Origin: Silene latifolia
Taxonomy: Eukaryota; Streptophyta; Magnoliopsida; Caryophyllales; Caryophyllaceae
DNA: 64,000 nucleotides
Assembly: GCF_048544455.1 (NCBI RefSeq)
Contig: NC_133526.1
Location: 3,550,001 to 3,614,000 of the forward strand
Reading direction: 5' to 3'
This document shows, piece after piece, positions 11,833 to 23,018 of the stretch (positions are counted from its first letter, which is position 1; each line of letters opens with the position of its first letter). The notes under the pieces are model-generated. The model had not been told where the DNA came from. It saw only the letters and a list, made by a program, of their open reading frames with translations, and did no database searches. The translations under genes were made by a program, and so were the position numbers.

Positions 11833-12027
11833 TTAAATTCTTTTTATAATCGTTGTCACTAATTTCGAGACAAAAATGCCACCTCTTGAGAAGAATTCAA
11901 AGTGTGGTTTGAGTTTTTTCAGAGTGCCTGTGCATGAACCTTCTAAAGTCGTCTTCCATATCAAAGGTACTTGATTCGGGTCAAATTTCCAGACCTTCAA
12001 TGAGAATTCAATGGCCCTCCCATGTTT

Positions 12028-12087
12028 CCTGTAGTTCATAAAGTTTTCATTCGTAGGGTTATGCAAGATGAACAACTGTCCCGAAGA
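12028..12087. repeat. 60-bp target duplication, left copy
   Basis: These 60 bases are identical to 14965-15024. In the F-box-like gene they should occur once. They flank the foreign block 12088-14964 as a direct repeat. Copia integrase makes 5-bp duplications, so this long duplication points to repair of a widely staggered break, not to normal integration. Confidence 0.85.
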
Positions 12088-13350
12088 GGATATGGAGCCG
12101 AAAGTAGCCAGCCGAAAGTAGTCAAAAGGATGGAGGATAATATACAATAAACATATAAGTCGAAATAAAACAGTAGCACGGGTTGATGCTCATGGGGATG
12201 CGAGACTGTGGCACCGGAGACTTGGTCATCCTTCGAGTAGTATCTTACCTTCCTTTTCTGGTTTGATTGGTTTTAATTTAAGTTGGAATTCAAAAGTTAT
12301 TTGTGACCCGTGTTGTCGTGCTAAACAAACACGGTCTTCTTTTAAGTTGAATGCTAAGCGGAATGAATTTTTATTCGGTCTTATACATTGTGACATATGG
12401 GGTGCTTATCATATTAAAAGTTTGAATGGGGCAAGGTTTTTCCTCACCATTGTAGACGATAAGAGTAGAGCCGTTTGGGTTTATCTCATGAAGGATCGGG
12501 GTGAGGTAAATCAATTAATGATTAATTTTTGCAATATGGTAAAGACTCAATTTGAAAAACAAGTTAAAATTGTCCAAAGTGATAATGGAACGGAGTTCCT
12601 CTCCGGAACATTAAAAAAATATTATAGTGAGTATGGAATTGTTTTTCAAACTAGTAATGTTGATACACCTCAACAAAACGGGAGAGTGGAACGGAAACAT
12701 AGACATATATTAGAAAAAGCCCGAGCTTTGCGTTTCCAAGCAAACTTACCTGTCGAGTTTTGGGGGGAGTGCGTTGTAACTGCTGCGTACCTAATAAATC
12801 GAACGCCTACCCATGTTTTGCATGGCCAAACACCATATGAGATTCTTTATGGTCATCAACCGAATCTCGATAATGTGAGAGTTTTTGGTAGCCTATGCTA
12901 TGTTCACAATAAAGAAAGACCCAAAGACAAGTTTAAAGAGAGAGGCACCCGTTGCATTTTCGTGGGATATCCGAAAGTAGTCAAAAGGATGGAGGATAAT
13001 ATACAATAAACATATAATCAATATATTGATTATATGTTTATTGTATATTATCCTCCATCCTTTTGACTACTTTCGGCTGGCTACTTTCGGCTCCATATCC
13101 TCTTATTTAGTGCTTCACATAATGATGTATTGTCTAAGGTAGTGGTAGGTAGTGCTGCACATAATGATGAATTGTGTTAGGTAGTGGTTCCCATAATGAT
13201 GGGTTGTATCAAGTATATATGTATGTATCTTGCTGTGCATTTCTGACAATCAATACACCAATTGCTTTTCTTTTCTTCATGGCATCAGAGCATTGGCAGT
13301 TGAATTGATCCTGACATTTACACACAAAAAAAATACACACACAAAATTTA

Positions 13351-13390
<40 letters not shown>

Positions 13391-14964
13391 GACAACCATG
13401 ACGGGACCAACTGCATCCGGAACACCCAAGGTGGAATTCATTTCACCATCCTCTCCACTTTACCTTCATCCCAATGAAAGCACCAGTTTATCATTAACTC
13501 CCAAGAAGTTTAATGGAGAGAATTATGATTTATGGGCCGATGCGGTAAGGAATGCTCTTGACGCGAAAAACAAATTGGCTTTTATCGAAGGCAAAGTTAA
13601 GAAGCCTATCACGCCTGACGGTCAAGAGGAGTCCCTCGAAGCAGTGGCGTGGCGACAAGTAACGCCATGCTCAAGGCATGGATAAGATGTTCGATTGACG
13701 AAGATTTACATGCTAGTATCGCTTTTACGGTACTATCATGGAAGTTTGGAAGGAATTAAAGGAGCGATATCTTTCTTGAAACGCCCTAGAGTACATCAAT
13801 TGAAGGCGGAATTAAGCGACTGCAAACAAAAGAAAGATCAGTCTGTGGTCCAATATTACACAAATTTGAAAACCATATGGGATGAATTAGCAAGTTATAG
13901 CAAAGTGCCTCCGTGCACTTGTGGAGCGGCTAATGAAATGCTCAAAGAACGAGAAGAGGCGAAGGTCCATCAGTTCCTTATGGGACTAGATACAAGTCTT
14001 TATGGACACATCCGATCAAATTTGTTAATGGATGACGAAGTTGCCTCGCTAAGCAGGGCCTATGCACTAGTGCTAAGAGAAGAGCGGCATAAAGCAGTAA
14101 CAAAGGGAAAAGAAGAAGTCCTCGATGCAACTGCGGCAATGGCGGCCAGAGTCACAGACGCGACGACTGCTCGTGCTCGTGCTCGGGTGAATAACAACTC
14201 TTTCGAAAAAGAGGAACCAGAAATTTTCCACTGTGGGTATTGCGGAAAACCATGGCACACCGAGGAAAATTGCTGGGATAAACCGGGCAATCAAGGCAGG
14301 GGGAGAGGACGCGGCGGTCGTGGACGGCGTGGCAGAGGCCGAGGAGGTCGTGGTAACTATCAGAGGGCAAATGCGGCTGGAGTTGCTGATGAAGGGAGTA
14401 ATGGAAACCTGACAATGGGAGAATTAACACAACTCCGCACTCTCTTGGCGAAAAAGGAAGGTAACAGTAAACAAGCAGGTACGAATAATAGTTCATGTGA
14501 CAGTTGGCTTCTCGATAGTGGTGCCTCGCATCATATGACAGGTCGACGTGAGTTACTCGACAATCTTCACAGTCAAAAACCATCGACTGTAGGACTACCA
14601 AATGGCTCGAAAATTATGGCTCATGAGCATGGAACCGTGACTTTATGTGATAACTTCATTCTTAAAGATGTCCTTTTTGTCCCGTCTTTAACATGCGATT
14701 TAATCTCCGTTCAACAACTCATTCAAGAAAACAATTGTGTAGTCACCTTTTATACTGATCATTGTGTTATACAGGACCTATCTACGAGGATGAAGATTGG
14801 ACGGGGTGAGCATGAAGACGGGGTCTATTACTTCAAAGCTAGTCAAAAGGATGGAGGATAATATACAATAAACATATAATCAATAATGGTATCAGAGCCG
14901 AAAGTAGCCAGCCGAAAGTAGTCAAAAGGATGGAGGATAATATACAATAAACATATAATCAATA
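12088..14964 (+). mobile_element. Ty1/copia fossil: patchwork of rearranged pieces
   Basis: The block holds pieces of a copia element in an order that differs from an intact element. Pre-integrase and integrase sequence comes first (about 12175-12975; HRRLGHPSS, then PQQNGRVERKHRHI). Part of an LTR and leader follows (about 13100-13290, ending atggcatcagagc, the tRNA-Met primer-site type). Gag and protease come last (about 13398-14842), with a CCHC-type knuckle at about 14229, an Arg/Gly-rich stretch and the DSGASHHMT protease motif. Reverse transcriptase and RNase H are absent. It is broken and incomplete. A 50-65-bp motif recurs at every junction. Age is hard to judge because two LTRs are not available. 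Confidence 0.8.
12095..14963. repeat. Five copies of a junction motif within the copia patchwork
   Basis: The motif contains gccgaaagtagtcaaaagga then ggaggataatatacaataaa. Copies lie at 12095-12158, 12971-13020, 13027-13098 (inverted), 14840-14884 and 14896-14963. They sit at each boundary between the copia pieces and between those pieces and the F-box-like gene. The middle two make a perfect palindrome with 53-bp arms, 12971-13076. The motif seems to be repeatedly copied filler. Confidence 0.8.
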
Positions 14965-15024
14965 CCTGTAGTTCATAAAGTTTTCATTCGTAGGGTTATG
15001 CAAGATGAACAACTGTCCCGAAGA
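14965..15024. repeat. 60-bp target duplication, right copy
   Basis: Identical to 12028-12087; it marks the right edge of the foreign block in the F-box-like gene. Confidence 0.85.
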
Positions 15025-15362
15025 CTCTCGCAAATAACCGCCGACTGTCTCCGGATTTCTGGGGACCGGAACATAAGACCAAGTCCATGAAAGTTGCCTC
15101 AATAACAAAAGTAAAAGGTAAAAATCCTATCGATAATTTTGGGTACCCAAACACGGCTCCCTTGTTGCTAGTCATTGCAATAAAGGTCCATGGCGGCTAC
15201 GATATGATCGGAGTAGTGAGACGCAAATTTAGGGTCGGAGATTAAAGAACACCAACGTTTGTTTACAAGCTTACATGCTACGATAGATACACAAATATGG
15301 TTGAAATATGGTTGGATCACCTTACACTTATTCTCATCCTCACTAAGTTTTAGATTGAACAC

Positions 15363-15629
15363 TTTAACCTTTAAGTTAAATACTTATTTAGAGAATAACT
15401 TGGCACATACTTACCATTAACTTTGTGACAAAAAAATATTTATTAAAATAATTGGAGAAAATTTATAAAAAGAAATCCTTGATTTTATGGTAAAAAAAAT
15501 ATAGATTTCATAAAAACCCCTTTCATAACTCTTGTTTTCCATTATAAATAATATTCTAAAAAATAACTACTTTATATATACCGCGCATTGCGCAAGATCT
15601 ATATTAATGCCCTATTAACTTAAAGTATA
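15363..15629. other. AT-rich spacer
   Basis: No gene is seen. It holds a small hairpin, ccgcgcattgcgc at about 15582, which superficially resembles a decayed Helitron end. The last nine bases (15621-15629, taaagtata) are the left target duplication of the Mutator-like element. Confidence 0.4.
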
Positions 15630-16678
15630 GGGTTTTTCTCATGTGAACCTTTATGTTTTTGAGTTTTCTCACCTATACCCTTACCTTTATTTTATCCTCA
15701 CTTATACCCCTATACTTTTCATTAATTCTCAAATGTAGCATTACTATATTTTCCGTCAATTGATTCCGTTAGTTAGCTTCTCACCATTATTACACCACCT
15801 TCTTCATCCTTTATAGTTTATTATAGTCACCCCCATCAGTCATCCCCACTTCAATTCATCGTCTTCCAACCTCTAATTTTGAGACAATTAATAAAAATGG
15901 CTAAAAAAACATAAAATCTAATTGCGGTTCTTTCTAGTATCCTCTGATAACTCCTAACTTGTATAAGCAAAGAAAAAACTAGAAGAATTTGAAGCTAACT
16001 AATGGGTTTCTTGTGGCCACTAAAAACCCTTGCCACCATTTACAGGCTTTTTCTAATGAAAGGTTCCATCTTTCTTCCATTACTGTCAGAAATGTCAGCA
16101 TTTTTGGGTTCCGATCATTGGCGAAGGTGTATTTACCTTGTAATTTTTCTGGATTTCTTTTGCTATTTAGTTCTCTTCATGGTAATTGTATTTTTTAACT
16201 TTCAATTTGTAATTAGCCTTGCTTAAGTACTTAATTATTTGGCGTTATTACTATCATTGATGTTGTTATTTTGATAAGTAGAATTAAAGGTGGTGTAGAT
16301 TAAATGTGAAGGTTGTAATTATGGGAATTTGAGATTGAAATTAGAGTCATTAAACTATCAGAAAGATCAACTGACTACGGTGAGGGTAACTAAAAGCAAT
16401 GTCGAAAGATTACAGTTAACGGAGCTAACGAAATCAACTGACGGAATGAATGGAAAAAAATAGGAAGGCTACATTTGAAAAAGAGTGGGAAGTATAGGGG
16501 TACAAGTGGGGATTAGAAAAAGGAGGGGGTATATGTAGAGGTGGACTCAAGACGGGCGGCCCCCGCACCACCACCCGCCTTCGCACCAATCTCAATTATT
16601 CCCACCCGCCAACCCGCCAACCCACCCGCACAACCCACCCCAATACCGGGCGGTCCCGGCTTCCTCTATTCCCACCCG

Positions 16679-16714
<36 letters not shown>

Positions 16715-16936
16715 CTCATTTGTGCAATCGGGCCGGTTCAGTTCGGGCCATAATTTTTCCACTTCCGCCCGCTCCAAATTTTTCACACCCCCAGCCCGTG
16801 GTGCGGGCTCGGGTTCCCTCTCCACCAACCCGGCCCGCCTATAGCCCGGACCGGCCCGCACCAACCCGGCCCGATGTCCAGCTCTAGGTATATGTGAGAA
16901 ATCCTAGAAACATAAGGGTATAGATGAGAAAAACCC
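15630..16936. mobile_element. Mutator-like element with long inverted repeats
   Basis: Left sequence gggtttttctcatgtgaacc and the reverse complement of the right end gggtttttctcatctatacc begin inverted repeats of roughly 150 bp. The right repeat is interrupted by a hAT MITE. The flanks taaagtata (15621-15629) and taaattata (16937-16945) agree in 8 of 9 bases, the 9-bp duplication typical of Mutator elements. Without the inserted hAT it is about 950 bp. The interior has an open frame at 16002-16226 (MGFLWPLKTLATIYRLFLMK..., hydrophobic). No transposase is present. A captured gene fragment (Pack-MULE) is possible but the source is not recognised. Confidence 0.75.
16536..16886. mobile_element. 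hAT MITE with perfect 8-bp target duplication
   Basis: Left end tagaggtggactcaagacgg and the reverse complement of the right end tagagctggacatcgggccg form the inverted repeat. The 8-bp ggtatatg occurs directly on both sides (16528-16535 and 16887-16894), the hAT signature. Subterminal regions are packed with cccgcc/ggcccg repeats, and a 30-base T run lies inside. It is 351 bp, non-coding, and inserted in the right inverted repeat of the Mutator-like element, so it is the younger of the two. Confidence 0.88.
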
Positions 16937-16945
16937 TAAATTATA

Positions 16946-18052
16946 ATATTTTCAGTTCTAACTTCTATTTATTAAAGCAAAATATAATGATCAGAAATGT
17001 AAACAATTATAAGGTATCAATATTATATAAATAATTTTATAAAAATATTATACTTTTAATACCGTGTATATAATGCACGGAGTATAAAGTAGGAGTAATA
17101 ATATAAGTGCAATAAAAAAAATTGAATTCTGGGGCATTGTTTCTCACCAAAGCTCAATATCCAATTCATGAACATTCATAACAAAGAATTTTCAAAACAA
17201 AAGCTAGGTTTACAGATTTCTCGCATTGAGCAGCAAATTTGGAGATAAAAAAGACTCTTATGCAGGGAGTTAGAATGATGAAGACGCCATTGACGAGGAG
17301 CTGAAAGAGAAGGTACAATTGACCCAAATTAGGGTCTCAAATCATGAAATCTGTACTTCAAATTAGTACTCGGTAACAACATATTCCCCTGTCCCAATCA
17401 TTTGTTTACCTTCCTTGTGTCTTGTAATTAGTATTTTAATCAAATGTAAACAATTGATTAAAACAAGGTTGAAATATTTTGGATTAGTTTGATTGTTTTA
17501 GGAGCCAAGGTTTATATAATCGGGTTTCGTCTTGTGGATTTAAGCTCAGAATGATTTGATGAGCTCCTTTGTTTCCCTGCTACTCTTATTTTTCCGTATT
17601 ACTCCGTATATATATGAAGAAAACCCGTAACTATAAAATCATTTTATAAGAGACTTACTCGTAAAAAAGCTCAATCAGAATGTTACCTGTGTTTTCTCAA
17701 ATTACATTTATGCAGTAACTTCAGTTCAGACGTAAGGTCATCATATTGTAAGTCAAAGTCTTCTCCAAACCCCAGTCGTCGCGTCATCATATACTTCCAC
17801 TCACAAGTCTGCACATTGTAAGTCAAGAGTCGTCGTTAAAGTTTCCACTGAAATTAGTTGGTTTGTTGCAATTGTTGGTTATATTTCCACTCACAAGTCT
17901 GCATTCACCTGAAATACCTGTTTTGGTATCGCGACTAACATCTGTAGTGGCCTTGTTGCACTTGTTGGTGATTAGTTTCTTTAACTTTTGACGAAATTAT
18001 AATCATTCAGTCGACAGTAGTGACATTAACAATTTACCATATCCGGGGCAGA
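16946..18052. other. Intergenic DNA upstream of the receptor-like protein gene
   Basis: No gene seen. A short Stowaway-like inverted repeat lies at about 17382-17479 (cccaatcatttgtttacc facing tgtaaacaattgatt). A duplicated block acttccactcacaagtctgc occurs at about 17790 and 17885, about 300 bases before the start of the next gene. Confidence 0.45.
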
Positions 18053-18062
18053 CTATTTATAG
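18053..18062 (+). promoter_or_regulatory. TATA-like box of the receptor-like protein gene
   Basis: The sequence ctatttatag lies about 62 bases before the ATG at 18124, the expected distance for a short plant 5' leader. Confidence 0.4.
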
Positions 18063-18123
18063 GCTGTCTTCCGAAAACTTGTTATATGTTATAAACTAGC
18101 ATTACAATTGTACCTTCAGAGCA

Positions 18124-21030
18124 ATGTGTAATACTGTAATAACTTGCGTACTGATTTGTACATTTATCGTTTTCAGCACAAGATATTGTAGCTGCAATGG
18201 GAATTCTGCCAATAACTCCTCAACTGTGAGGTGTAAATCTTCTGAAAGAGCGGCCCTGCTCAACTTCAAACACAGTCTCATCTATTTCGACAAAGGCATT
18301 GCATCTTCATGGGAAGGTGAAGAATGTTGCAAATGGAGTCGGGTGGGTTGTGATAACACAACCGGCCATATTCTCAAGCTCGATTTTAGTGGAGATGGGA
18401 CTAATGACTTGTTGAAAATGGAGAAGCTCGAGTCCTTGGTGTATTTACTTGAGCTGAAACAACTGGAGAGCTTGGACTTGAGCCTCAATAACTTCAGTTA
18501 TAGCTCAATTCCGAGATTTATGGGTTCCATGAAGAAACTCAGGTATCTCAATCTCTCATCTGCTTCTTTTGGTGGTTTAGTTCCTTATGAATTAGGTAAC
18601 CTCACTAACCTACGAGTCCTTGATCTGGGTAGTGCGGCTAACGAGCTCACTGTTCACAGTTTAGGTTGGGTTTCTCATCTAAGAGAACTGCGCTACTTGA
18701 ACATGAGTGGTGTGCAGATGAGTTATGCAAATGATTGGATGGAGTCGGTAATTGGACCGCTCCCTTATATTAGGGAGTTGCATTTATCTTCTTGTGGACT
18801 GACCCTTCATAATGTTATTCACAAAAACTCCTCATTTTCTGCCCGCCTTCCAATCCGATATTTAGATCTGAGTATTAACAACTTTAGCGGAGACATACCT
18901 CGTGTAGTGCAAAACCTCACATCTCTTGAGCACCTTGACCTTTCACAGAACATGTTATCAGGTGAGATTCCAGCAGCATTAGAGAAGCTATCAAATTTGG
19001 AGGAATTAGATCTCTCTCGAAACATCTTGAGCTTTATAGCATCCTCTCTTAGGTTTCCATCAAACTTGAAGTCCCTAGATCTCTATGGTAATCAGTTGAG
19101 TGGCAAAATACCAACATCAATAGGAAAACTTTCCAAGCTGAAAGATTTAGTTATTTGCTCCAATCCGTGGGAAGGTACAGTTTTGTCTGAACCCCACTTC
19201 GCTAACCTCTCAAGCTTGATAGATATAAACATAGAAGAAACATTGCTAACACTCGACCTGCCTTTAGATTGGGTGCCTCCATTCCAACTTCTATCATTCT
19301 CCGCAAGTCACTGCAATAGCAACGGACAAATTCCTCCATGGCTTCAAACTCAAAAGTCTCTAATTAATCTCGCTCTATCAAATGCAAATATATCAGGGCT
19401 CATGCCACAATGGTTTCATACAATGCCCCAACTTAGCACTGTCGACCTTTCTAACAACCACCTTAGCGGGTCTCCTATTTTTCCCATCAACTTTATGTCA
19501 ATCAACCTCTGTAATAACTCTTTGTCTGGGAATTTTTTGTTGTCAAATGACAGTAAAACAAATGTATATCCTCAAGCTACCATCACAGCTCTCCTCAATA
19601 ATTTCATCTCTGGACCGCTTCCAGAAAGTTTATGTCAAATAATGCCTAACTTGGAATATTTAGATCTTGACAATAATCAAATAAGTGGTCCAATCCCCGA
19701 TTCTTGGTGCCAACTTACGTCATTGGTAGCTTTATATATTCAAAATAATAGCCTCAAAGGGGTGATTCCAAATTGTTGGGGATTAGGTCAGAGAATGCCT
19801 AAGTTGGAAATTCTTGTCCTTTCTAATAATCAAATTGAGGGTCCGATCCCCGATTCTTTGTGTCGGATTCCGTCATTGGTACTTTTAGATATTGGAAAAA
19901 ATAGGTTATCTGGGGTGATTCCTACTTGTTGGTCCAATGTTTCAAGTTTTTCCATTGTAAACCTCTCATATAACAAGCTCAAAGGACGTATTCCCTGTTT
20001 TAATAACCGAACTGCGGACAAGTTGGGGTTCTACGATCATTTTTATTTGCATTTGAATGACAATATGTTGAGCGGAGAGATCCCTTCATGCTTGAGTGAT
20101 CTCACGAATCTAAAATTTCTAGACATTGGCGGAAACCAGCTCTCAGGCAAAATGCACAAGTGGTTTAAAGCCGAAAAGTTTAGAAGCCTGAAAATACTTA
20201 GGCTGAGAGGAAATAAGTTTACTGGTACTATTCCAACGCATATATGCTCCTTGCCTTATCTCCAACTCATTGACCTTGGCCATAACCATTTTATGGGTTC
20301 TATTCCTGGTTGTTTAAGTAACCTTACAGCTATGACTTCACTCAATGCATCACAGGATAACTTTTTAAGCGATGTCAGTGAAGTAATCCAAGGTATAGAG
20401 CGTGCATATACGAGCACACTACAATATTTGGTGGATATAGACCTTTCCTGCAATAACTTGGTGGGTAGCATTCCCAATGACATCACAAAGATCTCCGGCT
20501 TGTTGAGTCTCAACTTGTCATTTAATCAGTTATCTGGAATGATTCCCGAGAACATTGGGGGTTTGAAATCATTGGTGTCACTAGACTTGTCAGAGAATAA
20601 ACTGAGAGGAAGTATCCCAACAAGCATCGGTGAACTATATAGCTTGAGCCACCTTAACTTGTCCTACAACAATTTATCCGGTCAAATCCCGACTGGGAAT
20701 CAGCTACAAACCTTATCTGATCAAGCCTCGATTTATGCTGGAAATCCTTATCTTTGTGGAGATTCTCTACCTAAGAAGTGCAAAAGCAAAGTTGACAAGC
20801 AAGTTAAGGGTAGGAGCTATAAGGCTAGCAGCGACAATGCGAAGAAGTTTGAGAAAATGGGGTTCGGCCTAGTTGTGATGTCGGGATTTGCTACTGGTTT
20901 CTGGGGTGTTGTTGGGTGTTTGGTGTTGAATACAAGGTGGAGGCATGTAGTTTTCCAGCGTCTCGAAGACATGTATAATTGGTTGTATGTGATAGTTGCT
21001 TTGAGGGTAGCTAAGATCAACCGGAGATGA
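18124..21030 (+). CDS. LRR receptor-like protein (EIX2/Cf type), no kinase
   Basis: This intronless gene encodes 968 aa. A hydrophobic signal peptide covers about residues 1-25. An LRR N-terminal cap follows (SSERAALLNFKHSL through EECCKWSRVGCDN, with the paired Cys and the W-x-GV-x-C pattern). Around 25-30 leucine-rich repeats of the plant extracellular type (LxxLxxLxLSxNxLSGxIP) fill about residues 85-870. Near the C-terminus lie CGDSLPKKC, one membrane segment (GLVVMSGFATGFWGVVGCLVL) and a short basic tail. There is no kinase domain. Such proteins sit at the plasma membrane, sense fungal or other ligands and signal with SOBIR1/BAK1-type kinases. The tail matches the EIX2-like class; the ligand cannot be told from sequence. 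No break is visible. A TATA-like box lies at 18053. Confidence 0.92.
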   Translation: MCNTVITCVLICTFIVFSTRYCSCNGNSANNSSTVRCKSSERAALLNFKHSLIYFDKGIASSWEGEECCKWSRVGCDNTTGHILKLDFSGDGTNDLLKMEKLESLVYLLELKQLESLDLSLNNFSYSSIPRFMGSMKKLRYLNLSSASFGGLVPYELGNLTNLRVLDLGSAANELTVHSLGWVSHLRELRYLNMSGVQMSYANDWMESVIGPLPYIRELHLSSCGLTLHNVIHKNSSFSARLPIRYLDLSINNFSGDIPRVVQNLTSLEHLDLSQNMLSGEIPAALEKLSNLEELDLSRNILSFIASSLRFPSNLKSLDLYGNQLSGKIPTSIGKLSKLKDLVICSNPWEGTVLSEPHFANLSSLIDINIEETLLTLDLPLDWVPPFQLLSFSASHCNSNGQIPPWLQTQKSLINLALSNANISGLMPQWFHTMPQLSTVDLSNNHLSGSPIFPINFMSINLCNNSLSGNFLLSNDSKTNVYPQATITALLNNFISGPLPESLCQIMPNLEYLDLDNNQISGPIPDSWCQLTSLVALYIQNNSLKGVIPNCWGLGQRMPKLEILVLSNNQIEGPIPDSLCRIPSLVLLDIGKNRLSGVIPTCWSNVSSFSIVNLSYNKLKGRIPCFNNRTADKLGFYDHFYLHLNDNMLSGEIPSCLSDLTNLKFLDIGGNQLSGKMHKWFKAEKFRSLKILRLRGNKFTGTIPTHICSLPYLQLIDLGHNHFMGSIPGCLSNLTAMTSLNASQDNFLSDVSEVIQGIERAYTSTLQYLVDIDLSCNNLVGSIPNDITKISGLLSLNLSFNQLSGMIPENIGGLKSLVSLDLSENKLRGSIPTSIGELYSLSHLNLSYNNLSGQIPTGNQLQTLSDQASIYAGNPYLCGDSLPKKCKSKVDKQVKGRSYKASSDNAKKFEKMGFGLVVMSGFATGFWGVVGCLVLNTRWRHVVFQRLEDMYNWLYVIVALRVAKINRR

Positions 21031-23018
21031 GATGATTTGTGTGTTACTAAAATGATGTATACAAGTAACTAGCATTCTAGCACAATAAGCACTAATGATG
21101 TACGCGGTACGACTGTACTATGCAATGTAATTGTTACTTTATTATGGAAGCGTGATTATATTATGATGAAGCAATTTGTATCTCCTCTATTTGCTCTCCT
21201 TTTTTATATTATTTTATTTTCTTCTAATGGTCCAAATTTTATTTCAGGACGATCTCACAGTTAATTGGTTAGACAGGGAATATTTATTGATCAAGGATTC
21301 AAGGCTGTTTTATTTTTTGGACAAGCAATTTGATCCAGGCTCTTTATAGAAAATAGTGGTCCATTTTTTTTAGGTAATGGAGAGAATTAGGATCGCATAC
21401 AAATTTACCCTCACAAGATGGTTAATATCTGATGTTGTGAGTTGATGTGTCCGTCGATAAGTTAATTAATCGTCCCCCAATGCTCTCGTGATTTTAAAAT
21501 AATCACCACCTCAGAATCTAAGATCTCCATTAGACTCTACCTTTGCGGGCAAAATCTCAAAATTGCCTATTCATTTAGAAAAGCTGTAATTCTATCACAA
21601 ATTCTCATTTGTGACGGTCGATATCCGTCACAAGCTTATGACGGGTCAAATAAAACCCGCATGGAAGGATAAAGACAAGTCATTTGTGATTCTCTATGCA
21701 TTCTACTTTTTGTCTTATCTACCCATGTGGGTGATTGATAAGCTCATTATCGTACCATCTAATTGGCTTATTTTATGCATAATAAAGCGGCATTGAGACG
21801 TGATTTCACATGATTTACGTCACATTTACCATATTCTTAATGTCGGGTTAGTAATGGAGTTTTGAGCAATGATTGGAAGTAAAAACATGTCTTGAAAGCT
21901 ACCATGGTAACTACTACAAAACATTTACAAGCAAGAAGGAAGACTAGCTAAGACATGAAGAAGTGAAAGGATGAAACAAATGAAAATTTGAAGCGTCGTT
22001 TGCATAAGGATCGACTTCAAATGGGTATATCTTGAGTTTTAGAGCTTGTGTCGATGCAAGGCTAAGTGGAGGTGAAAGCTTATGTTCTTAGCTTTCCAAC
22101 GCCTGGTCACACGCCTCATTTGGCCAAGTAACGAGAGAAATATGGCTTTCGGAAAAAGTGTTGTCCATGAGCAAAACCACACCGTGCGGTTTTCTCATAC
22201 CCAAAACTCGCACGGTGCGTGTTTTCTGGAATTATGCATTGTTGATTACGGGCTTGTGCTCAACTTAAAGCCCATTTCCTTCTTATGTTTGGACTATATA
22301 TAGATGGATACCATTACATTTTCATCATCTTATGTTTTATTTTGTTAATTAAGTTGTAATTTGGAGATTATCATCTTTTAATTGGGATCTAGATCTATTA
22401 TGGAGAACTAATCTCCCTTCTTAATCCAATCCAAAAGGTGTAAACTTTGGTTGTCCCTAATTGTTAATCTTTGTGTTTATTGTTTCTATTATGGAAATCT
22501 TGTTTAACTAAAGTATTAAGTGTGATTTCCTTGTTTTTTAATTAAATCAAGGTCCTTAATTTACATGTTGTTACGATTATTAGGTGTGATTTCCTTGTAA
22601 TCTCATCTTTACAACACCTTGTTATTATGCTAATGAATGTGATTTCTTCTTGGCTTAATCATCAAGTAAATGATTAACTTGTAATTAGGCATTAATTGTG
22701 TTCACCGTATCTAATTACCCTTTATTGAATCTCTCATGCTTCTATAGTTCTATCTTGTTAATTTAACCAATGTATGTAATAATACTTGGTGGGTTGATAA
22801 GTTGGGTTAATTGATTAAGTGTGATTTCTTTGTCATTAAGGGATTGATTGTGTCTAGGATCGACCAAAGTGGTTCACTAATTGGGTTGGTTTAAGTTTCC
22901 TCTCATATTTGATAATTTCCTTCAATTACTTGCTTGCTTGTTACTCTCATTTGAATTTCAATTTGTTACTTGAACCAAACCAAAACCTCCCTTTTACACA
23001 CTTGTCTTTCGTTTAAGG
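21031..23018. other. Intergenic DNA with MITE-like and possible LTR-like remnants
   Basis: No gene seen. At about 21610-21635 the palindrome gtgacggtcgatatccgtcac begins a MITE-like stretch with gacgggtcaaataaaaccc. From about 22280 a TATA-like tatatata is followed by AT-rich DNA in which gtgtgatttccttgt recurs loosely (near 22520, 22587, 22638 and 22820). The segment about 22280-23450, which contains ttgggttcgaccctac near 23260, could be a solo LTR or other non-coding retroelement, but no matching ends were found. Confidence 0.4.

Larger units (their letters stand above)
11833..15362 (-). pseudogene. F-box-like gene interrupted by a retrotransposon-derived patchwork
   Basis: The minus strand starts at 15362 with an N-terminal piece containing ACKLVNKRWCSLISDPKF, the typical C-terminal half of an F-box (Val/Cys-Lys-x-Trp-xx-Leu-Ile-x-Asp-Pro-x-Phe). 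This frame ends at 15168. Continuation in another frame reaches about 14965. The gene resumes at 12087 with FILHNPTNENFMNYR and KVWKFDPNQVPLIWKTT. F-box proteins are substrate receptors of SCF ubiquitin ligases. The gene is split by 2.9 kb of foreign DNA (12088-14964) and its reading frame is also disturbed before that point, so it is almost certainly dead. The class of C-terminal domain is not recognised. Confidence 0.6.

Noticed and set aside
15575-15600. Possible fourth Helitron end (ccgcgcattgcgc)
   Set aside because: The hairpin is not followed by CTRR and T.
16541-16753. Pro-rich 70-aa open frame
   Set aside because: It is a product of the cccgcc repeats and T run inside the hAT MITE.
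17055-17095. Hairpin ccgtg...cacgg resembling a Helitron end
   Set aside because: The bases after it do not give a CTRR terminus.
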